DNA of 46,259 nucleotides from UBA8403 sp964455155 (GTDB taxonomy: Bacteria; Bacteroidota; Bacteroidia; Cytophagales; Amoebophilaceae): the NCBI GenBank assembly GCA_964455155.1, contig CAYVYH010000003.1, positions 1 to 46,259 of the forward strand, given 5' to 3'. Of the stretch, positions 1 through 8,980 are shown piece after piece. Below the pieces are notes generated by a model. It saw nothing but the letters and a program-made list of their open reading frames with translations. It was not told where the DNA came from and did no database searches. The translations under genes were made by a program, and so were the position numbers. How positions within the stretch are numbered: the first letter of the stretch is position 1; each line of letters starts with the position of its first letter.

Positions 1-500
1 GCTCACCTCAGCCCAGATGTCTTGCCGCTCATCCAATGGGATACGCTAAAGCTCAGTAATCAAAGCTACGCCGATAAGGCGCTCGATTTCAAAGCGACTT
101 GGTCTCTAGTTGTCAGGTAAACCGAAAGAGTGCTTACATTTACGTCTTGTTAGCGCAGGCCGAGCCGGGACCTTTGTTGGCTTTTCATATCCTGAGGTAC
201 AACGTAGCCCTACTTACACAGTACCTCGAACAAAACAGGCAGGGAAGAAAGGACGTCAAACTGCCCATCATCCTGAATCTATGTTTGTACACGAGTAAGC
301 CATCTCCCTATCCCTACGTAGTAGGTATTTACGACGGTAACAGCTAGCCTGGAAGATCCGACGGGATTAGCTAAGGCAGACATTCTCAAGCCTTTGTGAG
401 AATCATCGATCTGAGACAAGTAAGGATAGAGCAAGGGCACTGACACAGCGTGGTGCTGCGGGTGTATGAGGGACGCTCTTGAAAAAGGGTGGGCACAAGA
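1..500 (+). pseudogene. decayed Rpn-type PD-(D/E)XK nuclease/transposase gene, 5' end outside window
   Basis: The conceptual translation can be followed through at least three frames. The first bases read as a segment around LPLIQWDTLKL, the usual N-terminal part of Rpn/YhgA-like proteins. After a frameshift near 110-125 comes SAYIYVLLAQAEPGPLLAF and LPIILNLCLYTSKPSPYP, the conserved core of the family. Near 350-470 the pieces LEDPTGLAKADILKP and, in another frame, RIIDLRQVRIEQGH match the next family blocks. Rpn proteins are recombination-promoting nucleases often found in many copies in Amoebophilus-like symbionts. The frameshifts and stops make this copy non-functional. Nothing is recognised from about 500 to 638. 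Confidence 0.7.
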
Positions 501-638
501 CGCTCTTAGCGTTGGCTGTGGACAAACCTTGAAACGGTAGATAGTATTTGGCTACATTTACAAGAAGTGGTTGTTTAGCATTTTTCGCTTATTAGCCTGT
601 CGTTACGTATACTAGCCATCACTCAAATTTACCTCGCC

Positions 639-1790
639 ATGTCATTTATGCAGACTCTATGGACTACGATGACAGTGCTACTATCGGCCCTAATATTACA
701 CAGCTGTCGGCAGCCAAAGCTCAACGTGGTAGGAGATCATCCTACTGAAGAATCTCCTACAACTCCGCAGTTGCTGCCCACACAGCCTGAACAAGTCCAA
801 GACGCATCAAAAAAGCATGAACCGTGCGGTATCGTGTTGACGAGCTCTTCTGATTCTTCACCTGATACTAAGCGCACTGTTTCGGAAGCGCTAGATCATG
901 ATGCCACAGCTCAGTCCATAGTTAATAGACCACAGGGTAGCACGTTGGCATTTGCTAACGTAGGTACTGTCATGGCCAAAGCAGACAGGGAAGTGTCTAG
1001 AAAGCGGCCGGCAACCACACAAGCAGGTAAACACGATGAGCAATTGCCGACTACTAAACACGCCGAAAAAGAAACCCCATCCCGTTCACATGAAGCATGG
1101 TTTACATCGTTTGCTAACGCCATCGGGAAAATCGAACAAGGCTCAGAAGATGAAGAAGTGTGGGAAGAAATGGAAAAATTGCTCGATGAAGGAGAAAAAA
1201 ATTGCTGGCTAATAGCTTCCATTACGTGTCCCAACGATAACAACCCATCCGCTGAATATGAATACACCCCCTTGCACTATGCGGCTGCAAAGGGCCTTCT
1301 AGCATTAGTTGAGGAATTGGTCAAACAACGGAACGTGACGGTAGATATTACAACCCAGGATAATAAGAACACACCGCTGCATCTAGCTGCTTCGAGGGGC
1401 CACCTGGATGTGGTACGATTTCTTGTAGACCAAGGCGCAGACCCCAAGCTTACCGATAGTGAAGCAGGAAGCGCGTTACAGTATGCCGCTGCAGGCAGAC
1501 GAGGAGAAAATAATAGGGATGTCATTGAGTATTTAGTAGAAAAAGGCGCTGATGATTTGACAAGACTTACAAAAACTGGTACGTCTCTGTTAGGTTTGGC
1601 AGTCTTTTCCGGCAATATACCTGTGATAGAGTACTGGATAGATAGGTTTTCGAACAATTCAAATCCTGAGATAATCACACTTACAAAAAGAGCTTGGAAA
1701 ATAGCCCAGCGTCTGAAGCAAAGAGGGCACGGGGAGCAAGGGCATATCATCCGTATGCTGAAAGAGTTTTTGGAAGAAGAGAGTCATTAA
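639..1790 (+). CDS. ankyrin-repeat lipoprotein
   Basis: A 383-residue protein with an N-terminal hydrophobic stretch ending in a lipobox-like LILHSC, which puts the lipidated Cys at residue 23. Residues about 30-150 are polar and low complexity, as in a linker. Four ankyrin repeats follow at about 210-240, 244-276, 278-308 and 314-345; the first two carry clear TPLHYAAAKG and TPLHLAASRGH cores and the last two are degenerate. Ankyrin repeats bind proteins and are typical of secreted or surface factors of intracellular bacteria. Signal and repeats are seen directly; surface exposure and contact with host proteins are inferred. It stands alone on its strand. Confidence 0.88.
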   Translation: MSFMQTLWTTMTVLLSALILHSCRQPKLNVVGDHPTEESPTTPQLLPTQPEQVQDASKKHEPCGIVLTSSSDSSPDTKRTVSEALDHDATAQSIVNRPQGSTLAFANVGTVMAKADREVSRKRPATTQAGKHDEQLPTTKHAEKETPSRSHEAWFTSFANAIGKIEQGSEDEEVWEEMEKLLDEGEKNCWLIASITCPNDNNPSAEYEYTPLHYAAAKGLLALVEELVKQRNVTVDITTQDNKNTPLHLAASRGHLDVVRFLVDQGADPKLTDSEAGSALQYAAAGRRGENNRDVIEYLVEKGADDLTRLTKTGTSLLGLAVFSGNIPVIEYWIDRFSNNSNPEIITLTKRAWKIAQRLKQRGHGEQGHIIRMLKEFLEEESH

Positions 1791-1859
1791 ATCATTATCT
1801 ATGGCAATTCTTGTCATGCCCCATGGGTCCGTTTTTATACTAACACTTTACCCCTAGGA

Positions 1860-1867
1860 TATTTTTG
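1860..1867 (+). promoter_or_regulatory. possible Bacteroidetes -7 element before the deaminase-like gene
   Basis: TATTTTTG fits the Bacteroidetes -7 consensus TAnnTTTG and lies about 67 bases before the start codon of the next gene. No good -33 TTTG/TTG element is present at the expected distance, so this is only a half match. Confidence 0.22.
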
Positions 1868-1933
1868 ATGCCTTTGAGAGCTCACCCCTACATCTAGGAG
1901 CCTGAGATTCTTGTTTGCTGACGTTTTATAGCC

Positions 1934-3067
1934 ATGCGTGTCTTCGCTTATCGCCTTTTTGGTATGGTATGCTTTTTTGTAAGTCCTGCGCCAGAGGCTC
2001 ACTGCATCCAAGTCCGTGGGCTTGATATTAGTCAAATAGGCACTCCTAATAACAATCCCCTCCGCCAGCAACGTGCTGAAGGTTCTGACAACAACCACCT
2101 TGACAAGATGCTGGAAGGGTATGGATTCCTGACCTCTTCTATCAACACCAAGGTAGAAGTTATATTTCCAGAGTATGACAACAGTACACAAGGCAGTGAA
2201 TCGAAACTTACTGATACAGATGCGGAGAGTATGGACGTAGACAAGGAACTCGAGCAAACGAGCCAGTTAACCTTTGTTCGATTTAATCTCAATAACACAC
2301 TAGATGAGGGAGATCCCAAATGGAATTACCTGAAAAAAGAGGACGTAGCTGTTGTAGAATCCCAAGAATCCTTTAACAAGAACCTGTGTAACAGGCTATC
2401 AAAGGACGCCTTCTGCATCGCAAATGCACATAAAAATGCACGAACTAGGGAATCCACAACATGTCTTTGTGTTGTGTTAAGAGATAAAAAACAATACGCT
2501 AAAAAATTTGTTTTCCACAATGGTCCTGAGGCAATGCATAAGAGTATGAATGAAAAGTCTGTTGCTTTGAACTATGCCGCTAGAACTGGGTATCAAGCGC
2601 ACGCAGAAGTGGAGTTTATAGAATTCTTGCTCCATCGTAATAAACAAGACCCAGAACGGTATACACATATTTTGGGCATGGGGTGCAGCCGACAACATTG
2701 TAAAGAATGTGACTGCCTACTTAAGCTGTACCTAGGAGCTAATTATCATGACTTCACTGCTGCCATGCAAAAAGAAGCTTCTGCTTCTGAGGTGGTAATG
2801 CCCATAATCGAAGAGCTAAATCAGGATGAAGGAGATGGTATTCGCATAAGAATACCCGAAGAGTCAAGTGTTTTTCAAGTAGCTTACCAGGGGCAAGCTA
2901 TTCAGGATAAAAGATACCCCAACTACCGCTTGTCAAAGGGTATGCAACGAGAAATTCAAAATAAGGTAGGACTGATCAATCTTGAATTTTCTGATAATCG
3001 GTTTGAAATTGGAGGTGCCGTAATGGCACGAAGTCAGAAAAAAAGAAAAATGCAGGAAGGTTCTTGA
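1934..3067 (+). CDS. deaminase-like protein, possible nucleus-directed effector
   Basis: A 377-residue protein with the zinc-ligand pattern of the cytidine deaminase superfamily. His223-Ala-Glu225 would supply one zinc ligand and the catalytic Glu, and Cys256-x2-Cys259, inside GMGCSRQHCKECDCLL, the other two ligands. The pattern HAEVEF...GCS..CKEC resembles the OTT_1508-type deaminases, known from Orientia, from Amoebophilus-like symbionts and from eukaryotes; this assignment is from memory of the family. The N terminus has a short hydrophobic stretch (about 8-18) that may be a weak secretion signal. The C terminus carries a basic cluster QKKRKM (residues 368-373) like a nuclear localisation signal. 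Residues 25-140 are acidic and unrecognised. No immunity-like gene adjoins it. Substrate and export are unknown; the fold call is moderately sure. Confidence 0.6.
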   Translation: MRVFAYRLFGMVCFFVSPAPEAHCIQVRGLDISQIGTPNNNPLRQQRAEGSDNNHLDKMLEGYGFLTSSINTKVEVIFPEYDNSTQGSESKLTDTDAESMDVDKELEQTSQLTFVRFNLNNTLDEGDPKWNYLKKEDVAVVESQESFNKNLCNRLSKDAFCIANAHKNARTRESTTCLCVVLRDKKQYAKKFVFHNGPEAMHKSMNEKSVALNYAARTGYQAHAEVEFIEFLLHRNKQDPERYTHILGMGCSRQHCKECDCLLKLYLGANYHDFTAAMQKEASASEVVMPIIEELNQDEGDGIRIRIPEESSVFQVAYQGQAIQDKRYPNYRLSKGMQREIQNKVGLINLEFSDNRFEIGGAVMARSQKKRKMQEGS

Positions 3068-3283
3068 CCTGAGATAGGCTATCTCCCTTCCACTCAGTCC
3101 TCCCGTGCAACATATACTCGCTACCGTTTAGTACATTCACTCGAACACCACACGGCCCGTGGACTGCGGCTAGGACCGGGTCCTCCCATGAGGTGCTATT
3201 AAGTAACAAGCTTGGACATGCCTCCTCTTCAGACGGTCCCCGTGTGTACTTGAGCAGGGTAGAGTTATTAGGAGGGGTGCCTA

Positions 3284-3436
3284 GTGACGAAAAAAAACGC
3301 AAAGCCACCTGCTAAACGAAGACGGTCCCCAGACCTAGATGATAATCTTGCCAGGGGCAACAAGAAGTCAATCCACGGGCAGAGATGGGAGCGAAGGTCT
3401 CGCACTAACTGTTTAACTTCGTACTATGCGGAGTGA
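3284..3436 (+). CDS. possible small basic protein (50 aa), unrecognised
   Basis: A GTG codon at 3284 sits 8 bases after a perfect AGGAGG (3270-3275), unusual here because Bacteroidetes genes rarely use Shine-Dalgarno sites. The frame runs 50 codons and overlaps the cysS start by 11 bases. The product is very basic, with PPAKRRRSPDLDD near its start. It could be a real leader peptide or basic protein, a gene remnant, or chance. Nothing recognisable fills 3068-3283. Confidence 0.22.
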   Translation: MTKKNAKPPAKRRRSPDLDDNLARGNKKSIHGQRWERRSRTNCLTSYYAE

Positions 3437-4919
3437 GCTTAAAGTTTATAACACCCTTACACGTCAGAAGGAAGGTTTTCTTCCGCTGCGTCCTCCATGG
3501 GTGGGCATGTATGTTTGTGGCCCTACTGTCTATGGAAGGGCACACCTAGGGCATGCTCGTAGTGCCATCAATTTTGATGTCATCTTCAGGTACTTAAAGC
3601 ACCTGGGCTACCAGGTACGCTACGTAAGGAATATCACTGATGTAGGGCATTTAGAAAGAGATGCTGACGAGGGAGCAGATAAGGTAGCACAACAAGCACG
3701 CATAGAGGCCCTGGAACCCATGGAAGTGGTACAGCGCTATACCAACAGTTACCGCCAGGATATGACATTGTTGAATGTGCAATGTCCTAGTATTGAACCG
3801 TGTGCTAGCGGACACATTCCCGAGCAAATTACTATGATCGAGCGGATCATAGGGGCGGGCTATGGGTACGAGGCAAATGGCTCTGTATACTTTGATGTGG
3901 AAGCCTACCATAAGACTTACCATTACGGCAAACTTTCAGGGAGGGTCGTCGAAGAGCTCATAGCGGGTACGCGACGGCTCAGTGGGCAGCAAGAAAAGCG
4001 AAATCCATTAGACTTTGCACTGTGGAAAAAGGCTACACCAATACATCTGATGCGTTGGCCTTCACCTTGGGGCGAAGGTTTTCCGGGTTGGCATATAGAA
4101 TGCTCAGCCATCGCCACCAAATATCTAGGACCTCAATTTGATATACATGGTGGTGGTATGGATTTGCTTTTTCCGCACCATGAGTGTGAGTGCGCGCAGG
4201 CACAAGCTGCTTACCGTACAGAGTTGGCCAAATACTGGCTTCACAATAACCTAATTACGATCGATGGCCAAAAGATGGGGAAGTCGCTGGGAAACGCCAT
4301 TACCCTGGAGCAACTTTTTCGAGGTACGCATCCCTTATTGGGCCAGGCGCATAGCCCCATGACCCTACGTTTTTTTGTGTTGCAAGCCCACTATCGCAGC
4401 ATGCTCAGCTTTTCTGATGAGGCATTGCGAGCGGCTCAAAGTGGCTATCTCAAACTGATGAATGGGCTGAAAGCGCTCGATGAACTCCCCTACCCAGAGA
4501 ATAACGATGTCGGAATAGAGCAAACTATTGCTGGAAAGATCCAGCACGGTTGTGCCCGTTGCTATGAGGCCATGAACGATGACTTTAACACGGCCCAGGT
4601 GATAGCAGCGCTGTTCGACCTGCTTAAGACCATTAATGCGTTAAAGAATGGCCAATTATCTCCCGGTTTGTTGGGCCCAACGGTCCTTACAAACCTGAAA
4701 AATACCTATGCTACTTTTGTATCAGACATATTAGGATTACAACAAGAGCCTATGGTTTCTGCCACGGCACTTCTCGATGTTTTATTGGAATTATACAGCC
4801 GGGCCAAAGCCCAAAAACAGTATAGTCAGGTAGACGCTATCCGTGTGAAACTCCGAGCGCTTGGGGTTGCTTTGCAGGATATGCCCACAGGAGTACAGTG
4901 GAGCTATGAGTGTGTTTAG
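3426..4919 (+). CDS. cysS: cysteinyl-tRNA synthetase
   Basis: A complete class I aminoacyl-tRNA synthetase of 497 residues that charges tRNA-Cys with cysteine in the cytoplasm. The signature HLGH (residues 40-43) follows CGPTVYG, whose Cys31 is the first zinc ligand. Cys226 in GWHIECS and the His-rich PHHECE at 250-255 complete the zinc site that selects cysteine. The KMSKS loop reads KMGKS at 283-287. Length and order are normal for the family. It converges on nth with 6 bases between the two stop codons. Confidence 0.97.
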   Translation: MRSELKVYNTLTRQKEGFLPLRPPWVGMYVCGPTVYGRAHLGHARSAINFDVIFRYLKHLGYQVRYVRNITDVGHLERDADEGADKVAQQARIEALEPMEVVQRYTNSYRQDMTLLNVQCPSIEPCASGHIPEQITMIERIIGAGYGYEANGSVYFDVEAYHKTYHYGKLSGRVVEELIAGTRRLSGQQEKRNPLDFALWKKATPIHLMRWPSPWGEGFPGWHIECSAIATKYLGPQFDIHGGGMDLLFPHHECECAQAQAAYRTELAKYWLHNNLITIDGQKMGKSLGNAITLEQLFRGTHPLLGQAHSPMTLRFFVLQAHYRSMLSFSDEALRAAQSGYLKLMNGLKALDELPYPENNDVGIEQTIAGKIQHGCARCYEAMNDDFNTAQVIAALFDLLKTINALKNGQLSPGLLGPTVLTNLKNTYATFVSDILGLQQEPMVSATALLDVLLELYSRAKAQKQYSQVDAIRVKLRALGVALQDMPTGVQWSYECV

Positions 4920-4925
4920 GGTAAC

Positions 4926-5573
4926 TCAACTGGTAGTAGTCTGTGAGAAGTAGCGGCAAAAGGAAGTAAGCGCACAGGACTTACACTTTGGGTTGCGCGC
5001 TAAACAAACATACCGTCCATGCAAGATCAGCCAGTGATGCGCCTTGGCTACGTATACTTCGGGTAGGTGTCGCAGCAGTTGCTTCTCTACGGCCAAAGGA
5101 GTGGTAGCGCTGGCATCTACCAAACCAAGCCGCTTTGACACGCGAAACACGTGCGTATCTACGGCCATCTTAGGCTGGTTGTGTAGCACAGAGACCATTA
5201 CATGGGCGGTCTTTCTGCCTACACCCGGTAGCCTCTGTAGGTCTTCTACTTGTTCGGGTATGTTTTCTTTAAAATCTTCTACTATCATTTTGGCCGTGTT
5301 GAACAAGTGTTTAGCCTTGCTGTTTGGGTAGGAGATACTTTTGATATAAGGAAAAATCTCTTCAACGCTGCTAAGAGCCATGTGCACAGGTGTAGGGAAA
5401 GCCTCAAACAATGCAGGCGTGACCATGTTGACGCGTTTGTCTGTACACTGCGCACTCAGAATCACTGCCAGAAGCAGTTGAAAAGGATTTTTATAATGTA
5501 GTTCGGTAGTTGCTTCCGGCTGTTGCTGGGAAAAGTGGTTCATGAAAGCCTGGTAGCGCTCTTTGACGGTCAT
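4926..5573 (-). CDS. nth: endonuclease III (DNA glycosylase/AP lyase)
   Basis: Removes oxidised pyrimidines from DNA and cuts at the abasic site in base-excision repair. The helix-hairpin-helix motif LPGVGRKTA carries the catalytic Lys, and VDTHVFRV carries the catalytic Asp. The C-terminal Fe-S cluster has the classic C-x6-C-x2-C-x5-C spacing. I prefer the ATG at 5573 (MTVKERYQAF), which gives the usual length of about 215; the frame is open to an ATG at 5609, adding 12 residues with no similarity I know. With mutY this window holds two HhH glycosylases. Confidence 0.95.
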   Translation of the reverse strand: MTVKERYQAFMNHFSQQQPEATTELHYKNPFQLLLAVILSAQCTDKRVNMVTPALFEAFPTPVHMALSSVEEIFPYIKSISYPNSKAKHLFNTAKMIVEDFKENIPEQVEDLQRLPGVGRKTAHVMVSVLHNQPKMAVDTHVFRVSKRLGLVDASATTPLAVEKQLLRHLPEVYVAKAHHWLILHGRYVCLARNPKCKSCALTSFCRYFSQTTTS

Positions 5574-5944
5574 AACGCATCCTATTCTTGGAAGAAAGCA
5601 CAGCAACATAGGGCCCCCGTATCGCTAATTCACGTACTGGGACACACTCCCACAGATTCAGGCGCTTTTGTACGTAAGATAAGATCGTGCATCGATCCCT
5701 GAAAGCAAGTAATCACACAATATTACACGGAAGCGCTCCTCATGAACCATAAAAATTTTGTTTAAGAGGATCTTATACCATAATCTAAAGTCTTAAGTAC
5801 TTTTCCCACGACACATGCGTACTACCAGTAGGCGCAGTCTCTAGGGTTTAGTCCTACCTGCTCGCTTGGTTGCCATAGACTATTTACATACATTTGCTGT
5901 CTTGAGTAAGAATTCGGGCACCGCCCCATAAAAACCAGAATGCA
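5574..5944. other. intergenic region between nth and the str operon
   Basis: No coding frame of conserved appearance is seen. The stretch separates the divergent nth and rpsL and contains the likely str operon promoter near its right end. Confidence 0.6.
5866..5896 (+). promoter_or_regulatory. Bacteroidetes-type promoter of the str operon
   Basis: TACATTTG at 5889-5896 matches the -7 consensus TAnnTTTG exactly. A TTGG at 5866-5869 lies 19 bases upstream, the spacing expected for the -33 element. The start codon of rpsL is 49 bases downstream of the -7 box. It is the best promoter match I found in the window and is placed before a highly expressed operon. Confidence 0.55.
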
Positions 5945-6343
5945 ATGCTGACCATACAACAATTAGTCAGAAACGGCAGAAAAAAGCCAGTTAGCCAATC
6001 AAAATCGCCCGCCTTGAAGAGGTGCCCACAGCGCAAAGGAGTTTGTGTAAAAGTATACACTGCCACTCCCCGAAAGCCAAACTCAGCGATGAGGAAATTA
6101 GCTAGGGTGAGGCTTACCAGTGGCAGGGAGGTGTTGGCCTACATTCCTGGAGAAGGGCACAACCTGCAGGAGCACTCCATCGTATTGGTCAGAGGTGGGG
6201 GACCTAAAGACTTGGCTGGCGTGAAGTACACCATCATACGGGGTACGCTAGATACTGCCGGTGTAGAAGGGAGGAAACAGGGGCGTTCGGTGTATGGTGC
6301 CAAGGTACCGAAGTCTGGTACAAAAAAGGTGAAAAAGAAGTAA
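5945..6343 (+). CDS. rpsL: 30S ribosomal protein S12
   Basis: A 132-residue S12 starting MLTIQQLVRNGRKKP, close to the canonical MPTIQQL start. The decoding-site blocks TPRKPNSAMRK and GEGHNLQEHS, including the lysines where streptomycin resistance mutations arise, are intact, as is the basic C terminus. First gene of the str operon, 30 bases before rpsG. Confidence 0.98.
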   Translation: MLTIQQLVRNGRKKPVSQSKSPALKRCPQRKGVCVKVYTATPRKPNSAMRKLARVRLTSGREVLAYIPGEGHNLQEHSIVLVRGGGPKDLAGVKYTIIRGTLDTAGVEGRKQGRSVYGAKVPKSGTKKVKKK

Positions 6344-6373
6344 ACGCTTAACACGCACATAGCCATTAGAAAG

Positions 6374-6844
6374 ATGAGAAAAGGACAAGCCAAAAAAAGA
6401 TCCCTCTTACCTGATCCTAAGTACAAAGACCCGCTCGTAACTAGATTTGTGAATTCTCTTATGAAAGATGGTAAGAAGAACCTAGCCTATTCTTTGTTCT
6501 ACGACGCCATCGATAAGATTACAGAGAAAACGGAGGAGAAAGGGCTGGACGTATGGAAAAAAGCCTTGAACAATGTAGTTCCTTCCGTCGAAGTGAAAAG
6601 AAGACGTGTGGGAGGGTCTACGTTTCAGATTCCCGTAGAAGTAAGAGCCGGCCGTAAGATGTCTCTAGGCGTCAAATGGTTGGTCAACTGCGCAAGAGCT
6701 AGAGGAGAGAGGACGATGACAGAGAGGCTGGTGAATGAGACCATTGCTGCCTTCAAGGGAGAAGGGAATGCCGTCAAGAAGAAGAATGACATGCATAAGA
6801 TGGCCGAGTCTAACCGAGCTTTTTCACATTTTAGAATTAGGTAA
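6374..6844 (+). CDS. rpsG: 30S ribosomal protein S7
   Basis: A 156-residue S7 that nucleates assembly of the 30S head and contacts the E-site tRNA. It begins MRKGQAKKR and carries the conserved VEVKRRRVGGSTFQIP and ALKWLV-like (GVKWLVNCAR) blocks. Its TAA stop shares one base with the ATG of fusA, so the two are probably translationally coupled. Confidence 0.98.
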   Translation: MRKGQAKKRSLLPDPKYKDPLVTRFVNSLMKDGKKNLAYSLFYDAIDKITEKTEEKGLDVWKKALNNVVPSVEVKRRRVGGSTFQIPVEVRAGRKMSLGVKWLVNCARARGERTMTERLVNETIAAFKGEGNAVKKKNDMHKMAESNRAFSHFRIR

Positions 6845-8973
6845 TGAGCAAAGATCTAAGCTACCTGAGGAATATAGGCATCATGGCTCACATCGATGCT
6901 GGCAAGACCACGACTACGGAACGAATCCTTTATTACACGGGTCTGACTCACAAAATTGGCGAAGTGCATGAGGGGGGTGCCGTGATGGATTGGATGGAGC
7001 AAGAGCAGGAGAGAGGTATTACCATTACCTCTGCTGCGACGACCACATTTTGGAAGTACCCCACTTCTCAAGGGAAATCCATAGATGCGACCAAAGGGTA
7101 CAAAATCAACATCATTGATACGCCGGGTCACGTTGATTTTACGGTAGAGGTCGAGCGCTCTTTGCGTGTCCTAGATGGTGCAGTTGCTCTTTTCTGTGCT
7201 GTTTCAGGCGTAGAACCCCAGTCAGAAACTGTATGGCGACAAGCAGATAAGTACCAAGTGCCAAGGATATGTTTTATCAATAAGATGGATAGGGCAGGCG
7301 CAGATTTTTTTAATGCTGTCACAGAGATTAGGGACAAATTAGGCGCCAATCCTGTGCCTTTACAAATTCCTATTGGCAGCGAAGACAACTTTGTAGGTGT
7401 TATTGACTTGATTACCAACCAGGCAATCATTTGGAATGAGGAAGATCTGGGCATGACCAGCCAGATTATACCTATTCCAGAAAATCTCCAAGCTGCATCA
7501 GAAGAGTGGCGCCAGAAGTTGGTGGAGAGTGTGGCAGGGTATGACGATGCCTTGCTAGAGAAATTTTTTGAAAATCCTGACAGTATTACTAAGGAAGAGA
7601 TGATCGCCGCCATCCGCAGAGCCGTGATCGACTTGTCTTTTTCACCTGTCCTCTGTGGCTCTTCTTTTAAAAATAAGGGGGTGCAGGCACTGTTGGACGC
7701 TGTATGTGCATATCTTCCTTCACCGTTAGATCTGCCTCCCGTCCTGGGTATTAACCTTGACAGTGGTCAGGAGGAAATGAGAAGGCCAGATTCCAAAGAA
7801 CCTTTCGCTGCGCTTGCTTTCAAAATTACAACCGATCCTTTTGTGGGAAGATTAGCCTTTATGCGCATTTACTCCGGACACCTCGGTGCGGGGTCTTATG
7901 TGTATAACAACCGCACAAACAAAAAAGAACGTATATCCCGTCTGATGCAGATGCACTCTAACAAGCAAAATCCTATCGACATGGTCGAGGCAGGTGACAT
8001 ATGTGCTTGTGTAGGCTTCAAGGACATCAAGACCGGTGATACCCTCACAGATGAGAAGTATAAAGTTGTCTTGGAATCCATGACCTTTCCGGAGCCAGTG
8101 ATTGGTTATTCCATCGAACCCAAGACGCAGGCAGACGTAGACAAAATGTCGATGGCTGTTGCCAAGCTCGTAGAAGAGGACCCTACCCTGAGGGTAGAAA
8201 CCAATGAAGAGACCGGCCAGATTATTTTGAAGGGCATGGGCGAGCTGCACTTGGAGATTATCATTGAACGCCTCAAACGGGAGTTCAAAGTGGAGATTAC
8301 CCAGGGAGCCCCGCAAGTAGCTTACAAGGAGGCCATCACTACCGGTGTAGAGCACAGAGAAGTGTACAAAAAGCAGACGGGGGGTAGGGGAAAATTCGCG
8401 GACATTGTCTTTGAACTGGGCCCTAGAGAAGATGAGACGCTTGGGCTGGAGTTTGTCAACGCAATCGTGGGAGGTGCTATTCCCAAGGAGTTCATTTCCT
8501 CTGTTCAGAAAGGTTTTGAGGCGGCCATGGTCAATGGCCCTTTGGCGGGTTATCCCGTAGAAGCCATGAAAGTGAGACTATTTCATGGGTCTTTCCATGA
8601 GGTGGATTCAGATGCACTTTCTTTTGAATTGGCCGCTAGGGCCGGCTTTAGGGAGGCAGCAAAGAAAGCTAACCCATCACTCATGGAGCCCATTATGTCT
8701 GTAGAAGTGACTACTCCTGATGAATTCACGGGCGCCGTTACAGGTGACTTGAATAGGAGGAGAGGAATCATGAAGGGTATGGAAGCCAAGAGAGGGATTC
8801 AAATTGTCAAGGCACATGTTCCTCTGGAAGCACTGTTTGGGTATGTGACAGACCTGCGCACCATCACTTCAGGGCGTGCAGCAGCGACCCTCACCTTCTC
8901 TCACTACGAAAAAGTGCCTAAGCATTTGGCAGAGGGAATCATTGCAAAAGTAAAAGGAGCACCAGTAAAATAA
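6844..8973 (+). CDS. fusA: elongation factor G
   Basis: A 709-residue translocase GTPase. The P-loop AHIDAGKTT, the switch region GITITSAATT, DTPGH and NKMD are all present near the N terminus, and the domain IV/V blocks including GRGKFADIVF and the C-terminal YVTDLRT follow. Length is typical. It overlaps rpsG by one base and precedes rpsJ by 7 bases. Confidence 0.98.
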   Translation: MSKDLSYLRNIGIMAHIDAGKTTTTERILYYTGLTHKIGEVHEGGAVMDWMEQEQERGITITSAATTTFWKYPTSQGKSIDATKGYKINIIDTPGHVDFTVEVERSLRVLDGAVALFCAVSGVEPQSETVWRQADKYQVPRICFINKMDRAGADFFNAVTEIRDKLGANPVPLQIPIGSEDNFVGVIDLITNQAIIWNEEDLGMTSQIIPIPENLQAASEEWRQKLVESVAGYDDALLEKFFENPDSITKEEMIAAIRRAVIDLSFSPVLCGSSFKNKGVQALLDAVCAYLPSPLDLPPVLGINLDSGQEEMRRPDSKEPFAALAFKITTDPFVGRLAFMRIYSGHLGAGSYVYNNRTNKKERISRLMQMHSNKQNPIDMVEAGDICACVGFKDIKTGDTLTDEKYKVVLESMTFPEPVIGYSIEPKTQADVDKMSMAVAKLVEEDPTLRVETNEETGQIILKGMGELHLEIIIERLKREFKVEITQGAPQVAYKEAITTGVEHREVYKKQTGGRGKFADIVFELGPREDETLGLEFVNAIVGGAIPKEFISSVQKGFEAAMVNGPLAGYPVEAMKVRLFHGSFHEVDSDALSFELAARAGFREAAKKANPSLMEPIMSVEVTTPDEFTGAVTGDLNRRRGIMKGMEAKRGIQIVKAHVPLEALFGYVTDLRTITSGRAAATLTFSHYEKVPKHLAEGIIAKVKGAPVK

Positions 8974-8980
8974 TCGATCC

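Noticed and set aside
1277..1750. 157-codon minus-strand frame opposite the ankyrin gene
   Set aside because: It is a shadow of the ankyrin coding sequence with no protein features of its own.
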